DNA from: Glycomyces terrestris
Lineage (GTDB): Bacteria > Actinomycetota > Actinomycetes > Mycobacteriales > Micromonosporaceae
Assembly (NCBI RefSeq): GCF_003933745.1
Contig: NZ_RSEB01000005.1
Coordinates: forward strand, 62,001-126,000
DNA: 64,000 bases
Direction of reading: 5' to 3'
Shown here piece after piece: positions 49,320 to 59,248 of the stretch. The translations under genes and the position numbers were made by a program. The notes under the pieces are model-generated. The model did no database searches and was not told the DNA's origin. It worked only from the letters and a program-made list of their open reading frames with translations. Position 1 is the first letter of the stretch. Every line of letters begins with the position of its first letter.

Positions 49320-49550
49320 TCAGTAGGAATCGACGACCTCGACGCGGATGCCGCGGCCGCCGATCGAGCCGATGACCTGCCGCAGCGCGTTCACGGTGCG
49401 GCCGCCGCGGCCGATCACCGTGCCCAGGTCGTCCGGGTTGACCCGGACTTCCAGGCGCTTGCCGCGGCGCGAGTCGACCAGACGGACACGGACATCGTCA
49501 GGGTGATCGACGATGCCTTTCACAAGGTGTTCAAGCGCTGGTCGCAGCAC
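49320..49550 (-). CDS. khpA: KH-domain RNA-binding protein KhpA
   Basis: A 76-residue single KH domain with the GxxG loop in TVIGRGGRTVNALRQVI. It binds RNA with KhpB and influences cell division and translation in Gram-positive bacteria. The N-terminus LRPALEHLVKGIVDHPDDV is typical of actinobacterial copies. GTG at 49550, three bases after rpsP stops, so the two are co-translated. Confidence 0.95.
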   Translation of the reverse strand: MLRPALEHLVKGIVDHPDDVRVRLVDSRRGKRLEVRVNPDDLGTVIGRGGRTVNALRQVIGSIGGRGIRVEVVDSY

Positions 49551-49553
49551 GGT

Positions 49554-50054
49554 CTACTCCCCTTTTTCGTCGGACGCCTCGGCGGCCTCCGCCTCGACCT
49601 CTTCAGTCTTAGCGGATTCGTCGGCCTTCTCGGCGGACTTCTTCGACTTCGCCGCGGGCTTCGTGTCGGCGGCCTTGACGGCCTCCTCCGAGACGTACGC
49701 CTTCGACGGGTCGATGCCGGACTCCTTGAGGGCGGCCACGTAGAGGGCCTCCTTCTCGGCCTTCGGCTCGGCGACCTTCAGCGGTCCCGGCTCGGGCAGG
49801 CCCTTGAAGCGCTGCCAGTCGCCGGTCTTGCGGAGGATGGCCTTGACCTGGTCGGTCGGCTGGGCGCCGACGGAGAGCCAGTGCTGGACGCGGTCGGAGT
49901 CGACCTCGATCCGGGACGGGTTCTCCTTCGGGTGGTAGATCCCGATGTTCTCAATGACCTTGCCGTCGCGCTTGACCCGGGAGTCGGCGATGACGATGCG
50001 GTACTGGGGAGTGCGGATCTTCCCCATTCGCGTGAGGCGAATCTTAACTGCCAC
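49554..50054 (-). CDS. rpsP: 30S ribosomal protein S16 with long acidic-basic tail
   Basis: A 166-residue protein. Residues 1-80 are S16 ([52 protein letters not shown]). The other half, Lys/Glu/Ala-rich ([20 protein letters not shown]), is a tail found in many actinobacteria. The GTG at 50054 follows AGGAG at a 10-base gap. The frame is open upstream, but those residues are not S16. First gene of the block; a TAGACT box at 50197-50202 on the minus strand may be its -10. Confidence 0.96.
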   Translation of the reverse strand: MAVKIRLTRMGKIRTPQYRIVIADSRVKRDGKVIENIGIYHPKENPSRIEVDSDRVQHWLSVGAQPTDQVKAILRKTGDWQRFKGLPEPGPLKVAEPKAEKEALYVAALKESGIDPSKAYVSEEAVKAADTKPAAKSKKSAEKADESAKTEEVEAEAAEASDEKGE

Positions 50055-50215
50055 GTTCTTGTTACTCCTGTAATAAGGATCACGCAGCACGCACGCACTC
50101 CAGGGGAATCACTCCGGATTGCGTTCGCGCTGAAACCTGGCTTTGCGTCACGGTTGTTGAGAGGGCACCCGTCCCAAAGCTCATGTACAGCGACCGAGTC
50201 TAGCGCACGGGCATA

Positions 50216-51622
50216 TCAGTACGACCGGGCCAGGTAGGCGATGAGACCGGGTTCATCCAGCGAGTCGGGGACAGTGCCGTCCTCGCGCTGGAGGACGCGG
50301 ACCGTGACCGCGGACTCGGCGGCCTTCCGCTCCCCCTCGACGCCGCAGGCGTCCCAGGGCAGACGGGCGTAGCCGGACTGCGCGGCCTCGACGGCCTCCT
50401 CGACGGTGGACGCGTCCGCGGTCCGCGACTCCCGGAACTCCAGGGCCTCGTTCCACAGCTGCTCCTGCGCGCCCTGGAGGGCGGCGGCGACGGCCTCGGC
50501 GAGCATCCCGAGCGGGACGGTCTCCTTGGTGCCGGCGACGCGGGAGACGACGGTGGCCTCGCCGTTCTTCAGGTCGCGGGGGCCGACCTCGATGCGCACC
50601 GGGTAGCCCTTGAGCTCGGCGTCCACGGCGCGGCGGCCGAAGGCCACGTCGCCGCGGTGGTCGAGCTTGACGCGCAGGCCGTCGCCCTTGAGCTCGTCGG
50701 CGACCTTGCGGGCGGCGGTCTGGACCTCGTCGGTGTCCTTGACGACCATGACGCAGACCTGGACGGGCGCGAGGTTCGGCGGGACGCGCAGGCCGGCGTC
50801 GTCGCCGTGGCCCATGATGAGGCCGCCGATCATGCGGGTCGAGGTGCCCCAGGAGGTGGTCCAGCCGTGCGCCTGCCTGCCGTCCTTGCCCTGGAACTGG
50901 ATGTCGAACGCCTTGGCGAAGTTCTGGCCCAGCTCGTGGGAGGTGCCCATCTGGAGGGCCTTGCCGTCGCGCATGAGCGCCTCGACCGCGAACGTGTTCA
51001 GGGCCCCGGCGAAGCGCTCGGCCTCGGTCTTGATGCCGCGCAGCACCGGCAGCGCGAGCACGTTCTCCATGAAGTCGGCGTAGACCTCGTGGAGGATCCG
51101 CAGCGTGAAGGCGTGGGCGTCCTCGTAGGACTCGTGGACGGTGTGCCCCTCCTGCCACAGGAACTCCGAGGAGCGCAGGAACAGGCGGGTGCGCAGCTCG
51201 TAGCGCATGACGTTGCACCACTGGTTGAGCAGCAGGGGCAGGTCGCGGTACGAGTTGACCCACTTCGCCATGTACTCGCCGATGACGGTCTCGGAGGTGG
51301 GGCGGATCGCGAGCTTCTCCTCGAGCTCCTTGCCGCCGCCGTGCGTGACCATCCACAGCTCGGGGGCGAAGCCCTCGACGTGGTCGGCCTCCCGGGTGAA
51401 GTAGGACTCGGGGATCAGCAGCGGGAACGAGGCGTTCTCGGTGCCGGTCTCCTTGATGCGGGCGTCCATCTCGGCCGTCATGCGCTCCCACAGGGCGAAC
51501 CCGGACGGTCGGATCACCTGCGAGCCGCGCGCCGGCCCGTTCTCGGCCAGCTGGGCCTTGGCGATGACGTCCTGGTACCAGCGAGGGAAGTCCTCGCCCT
51601 GCGGTGTGAGTACATTGGCCAT
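50216..51622 (-). CDS. proS: Prolyl-tRNA synthetase, archaeal/eukaryal-like class
   Basis: A 468-residue class II synthetase. It lacks the bacterial editing insert. Motif 1 is near RPSGFALWERM, motif 2 is LNQWCNVMRYELR with LRSSEFLWQEGHT, and motif 3 is TSWGTSTRMIGGLIMGHGDD. The anticodon-binding domain and the C-terminal zinc-like domain end in AYLARSY, the conserved terminal Tyr of this class. ATG at 51622. Divergent from the P-type ATPase. Confidence 0.95.
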   Translation of the reverse strand: MANVLTPQGEDFPRWYQDVIAKAQLAENGPARGSQVIRPSGFALWERMTAEMDARIKETGTENASFPLLIPESYFTREADHVEGFAPELWMVTHGGGKELEEKLAIRPTSETVIGEYMAKWVNSYRDLPLLLNQWCNVMRYELRTRLFLRSSEFLWQEGHTVHESYEDAHAFTLRILHEVYADFMENVLALPVLRGIKTEAERFAGALNTFAVEALMRDGKALQMGTSHELGQNFAKAFDIQFQGKDGRQAHGWTTSWGTSTRMIGGLIMGHGDDAGLRVPPNLAPVQVCVMVVKDTDEVQTAARKVADELKGDGLRVKLDHRGDVAFGRRAVDAELKGYPVRIEVGPRDLKNGEATVVSRVAGTKETVPLGMLAEAVAAALQGAQEQLWNEALEFRESRTADASTVEEAVEAAQSGYARLPWDACGVEGERKAAESAVTVRVLQREDGTVPDSLDEPGLIAYLARSY

Positions 51623-51777
51623 AATCAGGGATTCTACGGGCCCGGCCGGGCCGGGCCGCAATCGGATGAGGCGGCCCGCGGCCCCGGCCGCCCTCGGCCG
51701 GACGGCCGAGCCGCGAAACCGACGTCTCGGTCGTTCGGCGGTGATACGAAAAGGCGAACGTCGCATAAGCTGTCGAC

Positions 51778-54156
51778 GTGACCACACCCATGCTGGCAGG
51801 CGACCGCGGCCTGACTGCCGCCGAGGTGGCCGAGCGCGTCGAGGCCGGAGCCGTCAACGAGGCGAAGCGCCACACGAGCCGCCCGTTCTCCGCGATCCTG
51901 CGCGCCAACCTGTTCACGCCCCTGAACGGCGTCATCGGCGTCCTCGCCGTGATCGCGGTGACGTTCGGCGGCTGGAAGCAGGGCCTGTTCGCGGGCGTCA
52001 TCATCGCGAACATCCTCATCGGCACGATCCAGGAGCTGCGCGCCAAGCGCACCCTCGACAAGCTGTCCCTGATGAACCAGGCGAACGCGAAGGTCCTGCG
52101 CGACGGCGAGGTCCACGAGGTCGCGCCGAACCGGATCGTCAAGGACGACCTCGTGTTCGTCGAGCCCGGCGACCGCGTCGTCGTCGACGGGCCGGTCGTC
52201 GAGTCGCGGAACCTGGAGATCGACGAGTCCCTTCTGACCGGCGAGGCCGACCCGGTCGCGAAGACCCCCGGGGACGAGGTGCGCTCCGGCTCCTTCGCCG
52301 TCGCCGGCACCGGCCTGTTCCGGGCCGAGCACATCGGCGCGGACTCCTACGCCGCCAAGCTCGTCGAGGAGGCCAGCAAGTTCACGCTGGCGCGCTCCGA
52401 GCTGCGCGAGGGCATCAACCGCTTCATCAAGCTCATCAACTGGCTCATCGTGCCGATCGCGATCCTGCTCGTCATCAGCCAGGCCGCGGACGCGCAGAAC
52501 TGGCGGGAGATCATCGTCTCCACCGTCGCCGGGATCGTGCCGATGATCCCCGAGGGCCTGGTGCTCCTCACCTCCGTCGCGTTCGCCGTCGGCGTCGTCC
52601 GCCTCGGCGCCCGCAAGTGCCTCGTGCAGGAGCTCCCCGCGATCGAGGGCCTGGCCCGCACCGACGTGCTGTGCCTCGACAAGACCGGGACGCTCACCGA
52701 GGGCGGCATGGACGTCGACGAGATCCGCCCGATCGGCGGCGCCGACGACGCCGCGGCCCTCGAAGCGCTCGCCGCGCTCGCGGCCGCCGACGACAGCCCC
52801 AACCCGACCATGCAGGCCGTCGCCGCCCACCTCCGCACGCAGGAGGTCGCCGACCCGCGCTGGCGCGTCATCGACGTCATGCCGTTCTCCTCCGCGCGCA
52901 AGTGGTCCGGCACCCGCTTCACCGACCACGGCACCTGGCTCCTCGGCGCCCCCGACGTGCTCCTCGACCACGGCGACCCCGTCGCCCTCGAAGCCGACGT
53001 CCTCGCCGCGCAGGGCCTGCGGGTCCTCGCGCTCGTCACCGCCGAGACCGCCTCGACCACCGGCGGCGTCACCGGCGTCAAGGCCCAGGCGCTGGTCGTC
53101 CTGCGCCAGCGCCTGCGCTCGACCGCGGCCGCGACCCTCGCCTACTTCAAGGAGCAGGGCGTCGCCGTCAAGATCATCTCCGGGGACTCGCCCGCGGCCG
53201 TCGGCGCGGTCGCCGCGCAGCTCGGCGTCGAGGGCGCCGCGGACACCGTGGACGCGCGCCGCCTCCCCGAGGACCCGGAGGAGCTCGCGGACCTGCTGGA
53301 GCGGGCCACGATCTTCGGGCGGGTCAAGCCGCACCAGAAGCAGATGTTCGTGCGGGCGCTCCAGTCGCGCGGGCACACCGTGGCGATGACCGGCGACGGC
53401 GTCAACGACGTGCTCGCGCTCAAGGACGCCGACCTCGGGATCGCGATGGGCTCCGGTTCGGCGGCGGCGCGGTCGGTCGCGCAGGTCGTGCTCCTGGACG
53501 ACGAGTTCGCGACCCTGCCGCACGTGGTCGCCGAGGGCCGGCGCGTGCTCGGGAACATCGGGCGCGTCTCGAACCTGTTCCTCACCAAGACCGTGTACGC
53601 GATCGCGCTGGCGCTGTTCATCGCGGTGGGCGCGTCGGTCGCGTTCCTCGCGGGGAACGAGCCGCTGCCGTACCCGTTCCTGCCGATCCACCAGTCGCTC
53701 ATCAACGCGTTCACGATCGGCATCCCGGCGTTCTTCCTGGCGCTGGCGCCGACGTTCGACCGGGCCCGGCCCGGGTTCGTCAAGCGGGTCCTCAAGTTCG
53801 CGATCCCGGCGGGGATCTGCTGCGCGGTGCCGACGTTCGCGGTGTACCTGGCGGCGCTGGCGCACGACGGGTACGACTCGGAGCTGCCGCAGACGACGGC
53901 GGCGATCACGCTGTTCAGCCTGGCGCTGGTGGCGCTGGCGATCGTGGCGAAGCCGTACGTGTGGTGGAAGGGCCTGCTGGTCGGGGTGTGCGCGGGCGCG
54001 TTCGTCCTGGTGCTGGCGGTGCCGCCGCTCGCGCGGTTCTACGAGCTGTCGCTGCCGGGGGCGTGGAACACCACGGCGGCGGCGATCGCGATCGGCTCGG
54101 GCGTGGGGGCGCTGCTGTTCTGGCTGGTGGTGCGGCCGAAGCACCTGCGCGATTGA
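51778..54156 (+). CDS. P-type cation ATPase, CtpE-like
   Basis: A 792-residue membrane pump. The actuator has LTGEADPVAKTPGDEV, the phosphorylation site is Asp301 in LCLDKTGTLTEGG, and the hinge is MTGDGVNDVLALKDADLG. Helix 4 contains IVPMIPEGLVLLTS, the PEGL motif of calcium/magnesium pumps. The whole sequence follows mycobacterial CtpE, a Ca2+ importer involved in cell-envelope integrity. GTG at 51778 has no ribosome site and lies just after CATAAGCT, so the mRNA may be leaderless. Followed by two 17-bp tandem repeats and a terminator. Confidence 0.9.
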   Translation: MTTPMLAGDRGLTAAEVAERVEAGAVNEAKRHTSRPFSAILRANLFTPLNGVIGVLAVIAVTFGGWKQGLFAGVIIANILIGTIQELRAKRTLDKLSLMNQANAKVLRDGEVHEVAPNRIVKDDLVFVEPGDRVVVDGPVVESRNLEIDESLLTGEADPVAKTPGDEVRSGSFAVAGTGLFRAEHIGADSYAAKLVEEASKFTLARSELREGINRFIKLINWLIVPIAILLVISQAADAQNWREIIVSTVAGIVPMIPEGLVLLTSVAFAVGVVRLGARKCLVQELPAIEGLARTDVLCLDKTGTLTEGGMDVDEIRPIGGADDAAALEALAALAAADDSPNPTMQAVAAHLRTQEVADPRWRVIDVMPFSSARKWSGTRFTDHGTWLLGAPDVLLDHGDPVALEADVLAAQGLRVLALVTAETASTTGGVTGVKAQALVVLRQRLRSTAAATLAYFKEQGVAVKIISGDSPAAVGAVAAQLGVEGAADTVDARRLPEDPEELADLLERATIFGRVKPHQKQMFVRALQSRGHTVAMTGDGVNDVLALKDADLGIAMGSGSAAARSVAQVVLLDDEFATLPHVVAEGRRVLGNIGRVSNLFLTKTVYAIALALFIAVGASVAFLAGNEPLPYPFLPIHQSLINAFTIGIPAFFLALAPTFDRARPGFVKRVLKFAIPAGICCAVPTFAVYLAALAHDGYDSELPQTTAAITLFSLALVALAIVAKPYVWWKGLLVGVCAGAFVLVLAVPPLARFYELSLPGAWNTTAAAIAIGSGVGALLFWLVVRPKHLRD

Positions 54157-54189
54157 GCTGCTGAACGACTGAAGCTGCTGAACGACTGA
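54156..54189. repeat. Two tandem 17-bp repeats
   Basis: AGCTGCTGAACGACTGA occurs at 54156-54172 and 54173-54189, immediately after the ATPase stop codon. A third, partial copy (GCCGCTGGACGG) follows. Confidence 0.7.
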
Positions 54190-54208
54190 GCCGCTGGACG
54201 GCGATCCG

Positions 54209-54239
54209 GGGCCCCGCTACACGGGATGTAGCGGGGCCC
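54209..54239 (+). terminator. Terminator of the P-type ATPase gene
   Basis: A 12-bp stem GGGCCCCGCTAC/GTAGCGGGGCCC with a 7-base loop, about 53 bases after the stop. Confidence 0.75.
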
Positions 54240-54316
54240 GCGGCGTGCGGGGCGGGTTCTGGCGGGCGTGTAGCGCCTCTGGAGTGAAGGCAGTTGTTTC
54301 ACTCAGGGAGCTGATC

Positions 54317-55273
54317 ATGACTCGCGAGACCGCGATCCGGGCCGAGGGGCTCGTCAAGCACTTCAAGGACGTCAAGGCCGTGGACGGCGTGGACCTGGAG
54401 GTCCCCGCGGGGACCGTGTACGGGGTGCTCGGGCCGAACGGGGCGGGGAAGACCACGACGGTGCGGATGCTGGCCACCCTGCTGCGTCCGGACGCGGGCC
54501 GGGCCGAGGTGTTCGGCCGGGACATCGTGGAGGACGCGGCGTCGGTGCGCACGCAGGTGAGCCTGACGGGCCAGTACGCGTCGCTGGACGAGGACCTGAC
54601 GGGCCTGGAGAACCTGGTGCTGCTGTCGCGGCTGTACGGGTTCGCGAAGCCGGCGGCCCGGTCGCGGGCCGCGGACCTGCTGGAGGCGTTCGGGCTCTCG
54701 TCGGCGGGCGGCAAGCAGGTGAAGTCGTACTCGGGCGGGATGCGGCGGCGGCTCGACATCGCCGCGTCGATCATCATCACGCCGAAGCTGCTGTTCCTGG
54801 ACGAGCCGACGACGGGCCTGGACCCGCGCAGCCGCAACCAGGTGTGGGAGGTCGTGCGGACGATCGTCGGCGAGGGCACCACGGTGCTGCTGACGACCCA
54901 GTACCTGGAGGAGGCCGACCAGCTGGCGAGCCGCATCGCGGTCATCGACACCGGGAAGGTCATCGCCGAGGGCACGCCGGGGCAGCTGAAGTCCTCGGTG
55001 GGCGCCGGCTCGATCAAGCTGCGGCTGCACCACGCCGACCAGCGCGAGCACGCGCGGCGGATCCTCGCCGAGGCGCTCCGCGCGGAGGTCGAGCTGGACG
55101 ACGACCCGGTGGCGCTGACGGCGCTGCTGCTGCCCGGGCAGGACAACGCGATGCAGGGGGCGCACGCCCTCGGTGAGCTGGCGAAGGCCGGCGTGCTCGT
55201 CGACGACTTCTCGCTCGGCCAGCCGAGCCTCGACGAGGTGTTCCTGGCGCTGACGAACCGCGTCGAAGCCTGA
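54317..55273 (+). CDS. DrrA-family ABC transporter ATP-binding protein
   Basis: A 318-residue ATPase. Walker A is [14 protein letters not shown], the signature is [10 protein letters not shown], Walker B is [13 protein letters not shown] and the H-loop is TTQYLEEAD. The C-terminal region [15 protein letters not shown] is the DrrA-type extension. This class exports daunorubicin-like drugs or lipids together with a DrrB permease. ATG at 54317 after AGGGAG. Operon with the permease 33 bases downstream. No biosynthetic genes adjoin, so it may give drug resistance. Confidence 0.94.
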   Translation: MTRETAIRAEGLVKHFKDVKAVDGVDLEVPAGTVYGVLGPNGAGKTTTVRMLATLLRPDAGRAEVFGRDIVEDAASVRTQVSLTGQYASLDEDLTGLENLVLLSRLYGFAKPAARSRAADLLEAFGLSSAGGKQVKSYSGGMRRRLDIAASIIITPKLLFLDEPTTGLDPRSRNQVWEVVRTIVGEGTTVLLTTQYLEEADQLASRIAVIDTGKVIAEGTPGQLKSSVGAGSIKLRLHHADQREHARRILAEALRAEVELDDDPVALTALLLPGQDNAMQGAHALGELAKAGVLVDDFSLGQPSLDEVFLALTNRVEA

Positions 55274-55306
55274 TTCGAAACGTACTGAGGGAGAAGGAAA
55301 GCGATC

Positions 55307-56167
55307 ATGGCGGTCACCGAGACCAAGACGAAGTCCGAGAACGAGGCGGCGGCGGCGCCGGTGGAGAAGGAGCGGCTGCGGCGGCTCCTGGCCCAGGGCG
55401 AGCGGCCGGCGGCGCCGAGCGCGTTCGCGTCGGCGCGGGCGTTCGCGTGGCGGTCGATGCTGAAGATCAAGCACGTGCCGGAGCAGCTGGGCGACATCCT
55501 GGTGTTCCCGATCCTCATGCTGCTCATGTTCACCTACCTGTTCGGCGGCGCGATCGCCGGCGGCACCGGGGACTACCTCCAGTTCCTGCTGCCGGGGATC
55601 ATGGTGATGAGCATCGTGATGACGACGATCTACACCGGCATGTCGGTGAACATCGACATCAACAAGGGCGTGTCGGACCGGTTCCGAACGCTGCCGATCT
55701 GGCGGGCCGCACCGATGGTCGGGTACCTGCTGGCGGACATGTTCCGGTACGCGGCGGCCGGGGCGATCATGTTCGGCACGGGCATGGTCATGGGCTACCG
55801 GCCCGCGGGCGGCGCGGTCGGCGTGCTGCTGGGCGTGGGGCTGCTCCTGGTGTTCTGCTTCGCATTCTCGTGGGTGTGGACCTGGCTGGGCCTGGTGACG
55901 CGGTCGGAGAAGACGGTCATGTCGATCTCGATGTCGATCATGTTCCCGCTGACGTTCCTGTCGAACATCATGGTCGACCCGGCGACGATGCCCGGCTGGC
56001 TCCAGCCGGTCGTGGAGAACACCCCGATCAGCCAGCTGGTGGACGGCGTGCGGGGCCTGTTCGACGGGACCTCCCCGTCGACGGCGATCCTGACGACGCT
56101 CATCTGGTCGGCCGGGTTCACGGCGGTGTTCGGGTTCCTGACGCTCCGGGCCTACAACCGCAAGTGA
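55307..56167 (+). CDS. DrrB-family ABC-2 permease
   Basis: A 286-residue permease. A cytoplasmic N-terminus of about 60 residues precedes six helices, with ILVFPILMLLMFTYLFGGAI, FLLPGIMVMSIVMTTIYTG and MSISMSIMFPLTFLSNIM. RFRTLPIWRAAPMVGYLL is the ABC-2 coupling region, and VVENTPISQLVDGVRGLF is the usual DrrB end motif. ATG at 55307 after GGGAGAAGG. Partner of the ATPase upstream. Ends before a long hairpin. Confidence 0.94.
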   Translation: MAVTETKTKSENEAAAAPVEKERLRRLLAQGERPAAPSAFASARAFAWRSMLKIKHVPEQLGDILVFPILMLLMFTYLFGGAIAGGTGDYLQFLLPGIMVMSIVMTTIYTGMSVNIDINKGVSDRFRTLPIWRAAPMVGYLLADMFRYAAAGAIMFGTGMVMGYRPAGGAVGVLLGVGLLLVFCFAFSWVWTWLGLVTRSEKTVMSISMSIMFPLTFLSNIMVDPATMPGWLQPVVENTPISQLVDGVRGLFDGTSPSTAILTTLIWSAGFTAVFGFLTLRAYNRK

Positions 56168-56189
56168 GAACTTGATGCAACACCCCGGC

Positions 56190-56254
56190 GGGGCCGGGAG
56201 GGCGCTTCTCGACGAAGCCTGCGAGCCGTGGACCGGCTCGGCCCTCCCGGCCCC
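56190..56254. terminator. Long-loop terminator between convergent genes
   Basis: GGGGCCGGGAGGGC (56190-56203) pairs with 56241-56254. The 37-base loop holds a smaller hairpin (CGAGCCG...CGGCTCG). It separates the drrB-like gene from the STAND ATPase. Confidence 0.65.
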
Positions 56255-56260
56255 TTCGCG

Positions 56261-59248
56261 TCACAGGGTCCACTCGGGGGCGTCCGGTCCGGGCCGGTAG
56301 GAGCAGGAGGAGCCGGTGGCGACGGCCTCGCGCAGGTGGGCGCCGAGGGCGGGGTGGCCGTCCTCGATCTTCTTGAGGGTGTTGCGGATGCGGTTGGTGA
56401 CGGACTTGCGGGCCCGCTCGTGGTTGTCGCCGAGGCGGCGGGCGCGGCCGCCGAGGCCGGTGGCGGCCTTCAGGTGCTCGATGAGGGCCTGGCGCTCGGC
56501 GTCGAGGGCGGCGGCGCGGGCGTCGTCGCCGACCGCGGCGGCGGCGTCGATCTGCTCGTCGAGGGTCTCGAGGTGCTCGCGGAAGCGGGCGCGCGACTCG
56601 GCGTCGAGGACGTCGTCGCCGCCGAGGCGGGCGTCGGCGGCGACGGCCTCGGACGGTTCGAGGAGGTCGGCGGCGGCGACCTCCTCGCCGGGGCGCGAGA
56701 GCAGTTCGTGGAGGTCGGCGAGGCCCTTCGCGTGGGGCAGGTGCAGGACGGTGCCGGCGTAGGCGAGGGTCCAGGTGGCGCCGTCGCGGCGGAACACGTC
56801 GCCGGGGCCGGCGGCGCCGGTCCGGGCGGGGGCCGCGAGGTCGGCGAGGCCGGCGCGGGCGAGGGCCGACCAGGGCGCGGCGTCGAGCCGCTCGGCCTGC
56901 TTGACGGCGGCCTCGAAGTGCGCGGCGGCCCGCTCGGCGTCGCCGAGGAACGCCGCGAGGGTGCCGAGCCAGTGGCTGATGGGCCCGCTGATGCTGGTGC
57001 CCCACATGGCGACCAGCCATTCGCCCTCGTGGGGCGCGAGCCGGTCGTAGAGGTCGCGGGCGAGGTCCGGGTCGCCGTCGGCGACGGCGAACTCGGCCTC
57101 GAAGCGCAGCCGCAGGGACTCCCAGGAGCCGAAGAGGTCGTGGGCGCCGTCGAGCTGCTCGCGGATGCCGCGGGCCCGCTCGACGTCGCCGCGGCGCACC
57201 GCGGCGATCCCGGCGAGGAGGTCGCCGTGGTGGTCGCCGAACGTGGAGCGCCACACGTCCGGGTTCGCCTCGGGCACCTCGCCGCGGGCGAGCTGGAGCT
57301 CCCAGCGCAGGTGGCCGAGGAGGTCGAGGTAGGCGCGGTCGTCGTCGATCATGTCGGCGGCCTCGTCGATGAGGGACTGGGCCCGGTCGAAGCGGCCCTG
57401 GACGATGTCGATGACGGCCTGGTCGACGAGGGAGCCGCCCTGCCAGCGGTCGGACTCGGCGAGGGCCGCGAGCGCGCGGAACTCGGCGAGCTGCGCGGTG
57501 TAGGACGGGTCGCCCTGCTCCAGGAGCACGACCCAGCGGAGCGAGGAGGCGAGCAGGCGCATCTCCTCGTCGCCGGTGCGGCGGGTGATCTCGGCGAGCT
57601 CCTCGACGATCTCCTGGCGCTGCGCGGCGGTGCCGGGGCCCCAGTTCGCGGCGTGGGTGGCCCAGAGGCCGAAGGAGATCTCCTCGTCGTCGCCGGAGGC
57701 GCGGGCGGCGATCATGAAGCGGTACAGCAGCCGCCGGGTGAGGGCCTCGTGGTCGAGGCCGGGCTCGGGCGGCTCGCCGGCGAGGCCCTCGTAGGCGAGG
57801 GCCTTGAGGCGCATGAGCTCGGGGAGGTCCTCGTCCTGCGGGACGTCCATGGCGGCGCGGGTGAGGAGCATCGGGTCGCCGTGGTCCTCGGCCTCCTGGA
57901 GGGCGGCGGCGAAGAGGGCGCGGGCCTCGTCGGGGCGCTTGAGCCAGCGCACGGACTCGGCGAGCTGGAGCCGCAGGAGGACGCGGCGGCGCACCATGTC
58001 CGGGGTGCAGCGCTCGACGGCGCGGCGGAAGTACTTCTCGGCGCCGGCGACGCTCATGCAGGCGCTGGACTTCGCGCCGGCGCGGGCGATGAGCTCGACG
58101 GCGGTCTCGGGGTCGAGGTCGTCGCCGGCGACCCACGCATGGTGGGCGATCTCGGTGTCGAGCATGTGCTTCTTGAGGGACTCGTCGGCTTCAAGGGCGC
58201 GCACGACGCAGCCGTGGTGGTGGGCGGCCTCGGCGGGGTCCATGGAGTGGTAGAGGGTCTCGCGGACGAGGTCGTGGACGAAGACGTACCGGTCGCGCTC
58301 GCGGCGCACGAGCCGGGTCTGGCAGGCGAGGTCGAGGGCGGCCTCGATCTGGTACCGGTCGATGCCGGCGGCCTGGGCCATGATGCCGGCGTGGAACTCG
58401 CGGCCGCCGACGGAGGCGAGGGTGAGCATCCTGCGGATCGGGGTGGGGAGCTGGTCGAGGCGGCGGCGGAGGGCGTCGCGCATGCCGGCGCTGGTGGCGT
58501 CGACGGGCTGCCCGGAGGCCCACAGGAGCGCGGACTGCTCGACGAAGAACGGGTTCCCGCCGGTGCGGCGGGTGATCTCGGCGACGGTGTCCGGGTCGGG
58601 GGCGGCGCCGGCGGTGGCCTCGACGAGGGCGGCGACGCCGTCCTCGGTGAGCCCTTCGAGGCCGACCACGGCGGCCTTGCTGACGAGCTGGAGCATGCGG
58701 CCGCGGAGGCGGTGGCCGGGGTCGACCTCGGAGTCGCGGTAGGTGCCGACGAACAGGACGCGTTCGAAGAAGGTGTGCTGGCAGGCGAACTTGAGCAGTT
58801 CGATGCTGGCGGTGTCGGAGAAGTGGAGGTCGTCGAGGACGATCAGGAGCGGTCTGATGCGGGAGGCGTTGATGAGCAGCTGGGTGACCGCGTCGTGGAG
58901 CTCGAACTCGAGGGGCCGGGAGCCGTCGCCCTCGCCGAGGAACACGTCGATCGCGGGGGCGGGGCGCAGCGACCGCCACTGCTCCTCGCCGAGGCGGCCG
59001 CGGAGGGAGCGCAGGACCTGGACCCAGAGCCAGTTGTCGGGGACGGCCTCGGACTCCCAGGAGGTGGCGAAGGCGACGAGGAGGTCGTCGCGGCGGGCGG
59101 CCGCGGCCTCGGTGACGAGGGCCGTCTTGCCGATCCCGGCCTCGCCGACGACGAGGACGAGGCCGCCGTGGCTCGCGGCGGTGCGGTCGACGGCCGCGCG
59201 CAGGGCGGCGGCGGGATGGTCGCGTCCGATGAGCGGCGAGTCAGTCAC
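56261..59248 (-). CDS. Large STAND-type ATPase regulator (no LuxR domain seen)
   Basis: A 995-residue protein. It opens with SPLIGRDHPAAALRAAVD and Walker A VVGEAGIGKTALV; Walker B is LLIVLDDLHFSD, and the sensor region contains VEITRRTGGNPFFVEQ-like words. A helical-repeat region of about 450 residues (TPR-like) follows. The C-terminus is not a LuxR HTH. Instead about 100 residues (ARFREHLETLDEQIDAA, RKSVTNRIRNTLKKIEDGHP, GAHLREAVATGSSCSYRP) form a helical, basic domain that recurs at the end of bacterial AAA regulators; its role is not established. GTG at 59248. No target genes are obvious; a secreted protein is divergent. Confidence 0.8.
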   Translation of the reverse strand: MTDSPLIGRDHPAAALRAAVDRTAASHGGLVLVVGEAGIGKTALVTEAAAARRDDLLVAFATSWESEAVPDNWLWVQVLRSLRGRLGEEQWRSLRPAPAIDVFLGEGDGSRPLEFELHDAVTQLLINASRIRPLLIVLDDLHFSDTASIELLKFACQHTFFERVLFVGTYRDSEVDPGHRLRGRMLQLVSKAAVVGLEGLTEDGVAALVEATAGAAPDPDTVAEITRRTGGNPFFVEQSALLWASGQPVDATSAGMRDALRRRLDQLPTPIRRMLTLASVGGREFHAGIMAQAAGIDRYQIEAALDLACQTRLVRRERDRYVFVHDLVRETLYHSMDPAEAAHHHGCVVRALEADESLKKHMLDTEIAHHAWVAGDDLDPETAVELIARAGAKSSACMSVAGAEKYFRRAVERCTPDMVRRRVLLRLQLAESVRWLKRPDEARALFAAALQEAEDHGDPMLLTRAAMDVPQDEDLPELMRLKALAYEGLAGEPPEPGLDHEALTRRLLYRFMIAARASGDDEEISFGLWATHAANWGPGTAAQRQEIVEELAEITRRTGDEEMRLLASSLRWVVLLEQGDPSYTAQLAEFRALAALAESDRWQGGSLVDQAVIDIVQGRFDRAQSLIDEAADMIDDDRAYLDLLGHLRWELQLARGEVPEANPDVWRSTFGDHHGDLLAGIAAVRRGDVERARGIREQLDGAHDLFGSWESLRLRFEAEFAVADGDPDLARDLYDRLAPHEGEWLVAMWGTSISGPISHWLGTLAAFLGDAERAAAHFEAAVKQAERLDAAPWSALARAGLADLAAPARTGAAGPGDVFRRDGATWTLAYAGTVLHLPHAKGLADLHELLSRPGEEVAAADLLEPSEAVAADARLGGDDVLDAESRARFREHLETLDEQIDAAAAVGDDARAAALDAERQALIEHLKAATGLGGRARRLGDNHERARKSVTNRIRNTLKKIEDGHPALGAHLREAVATGSSCSYRPGPDAPEWTL

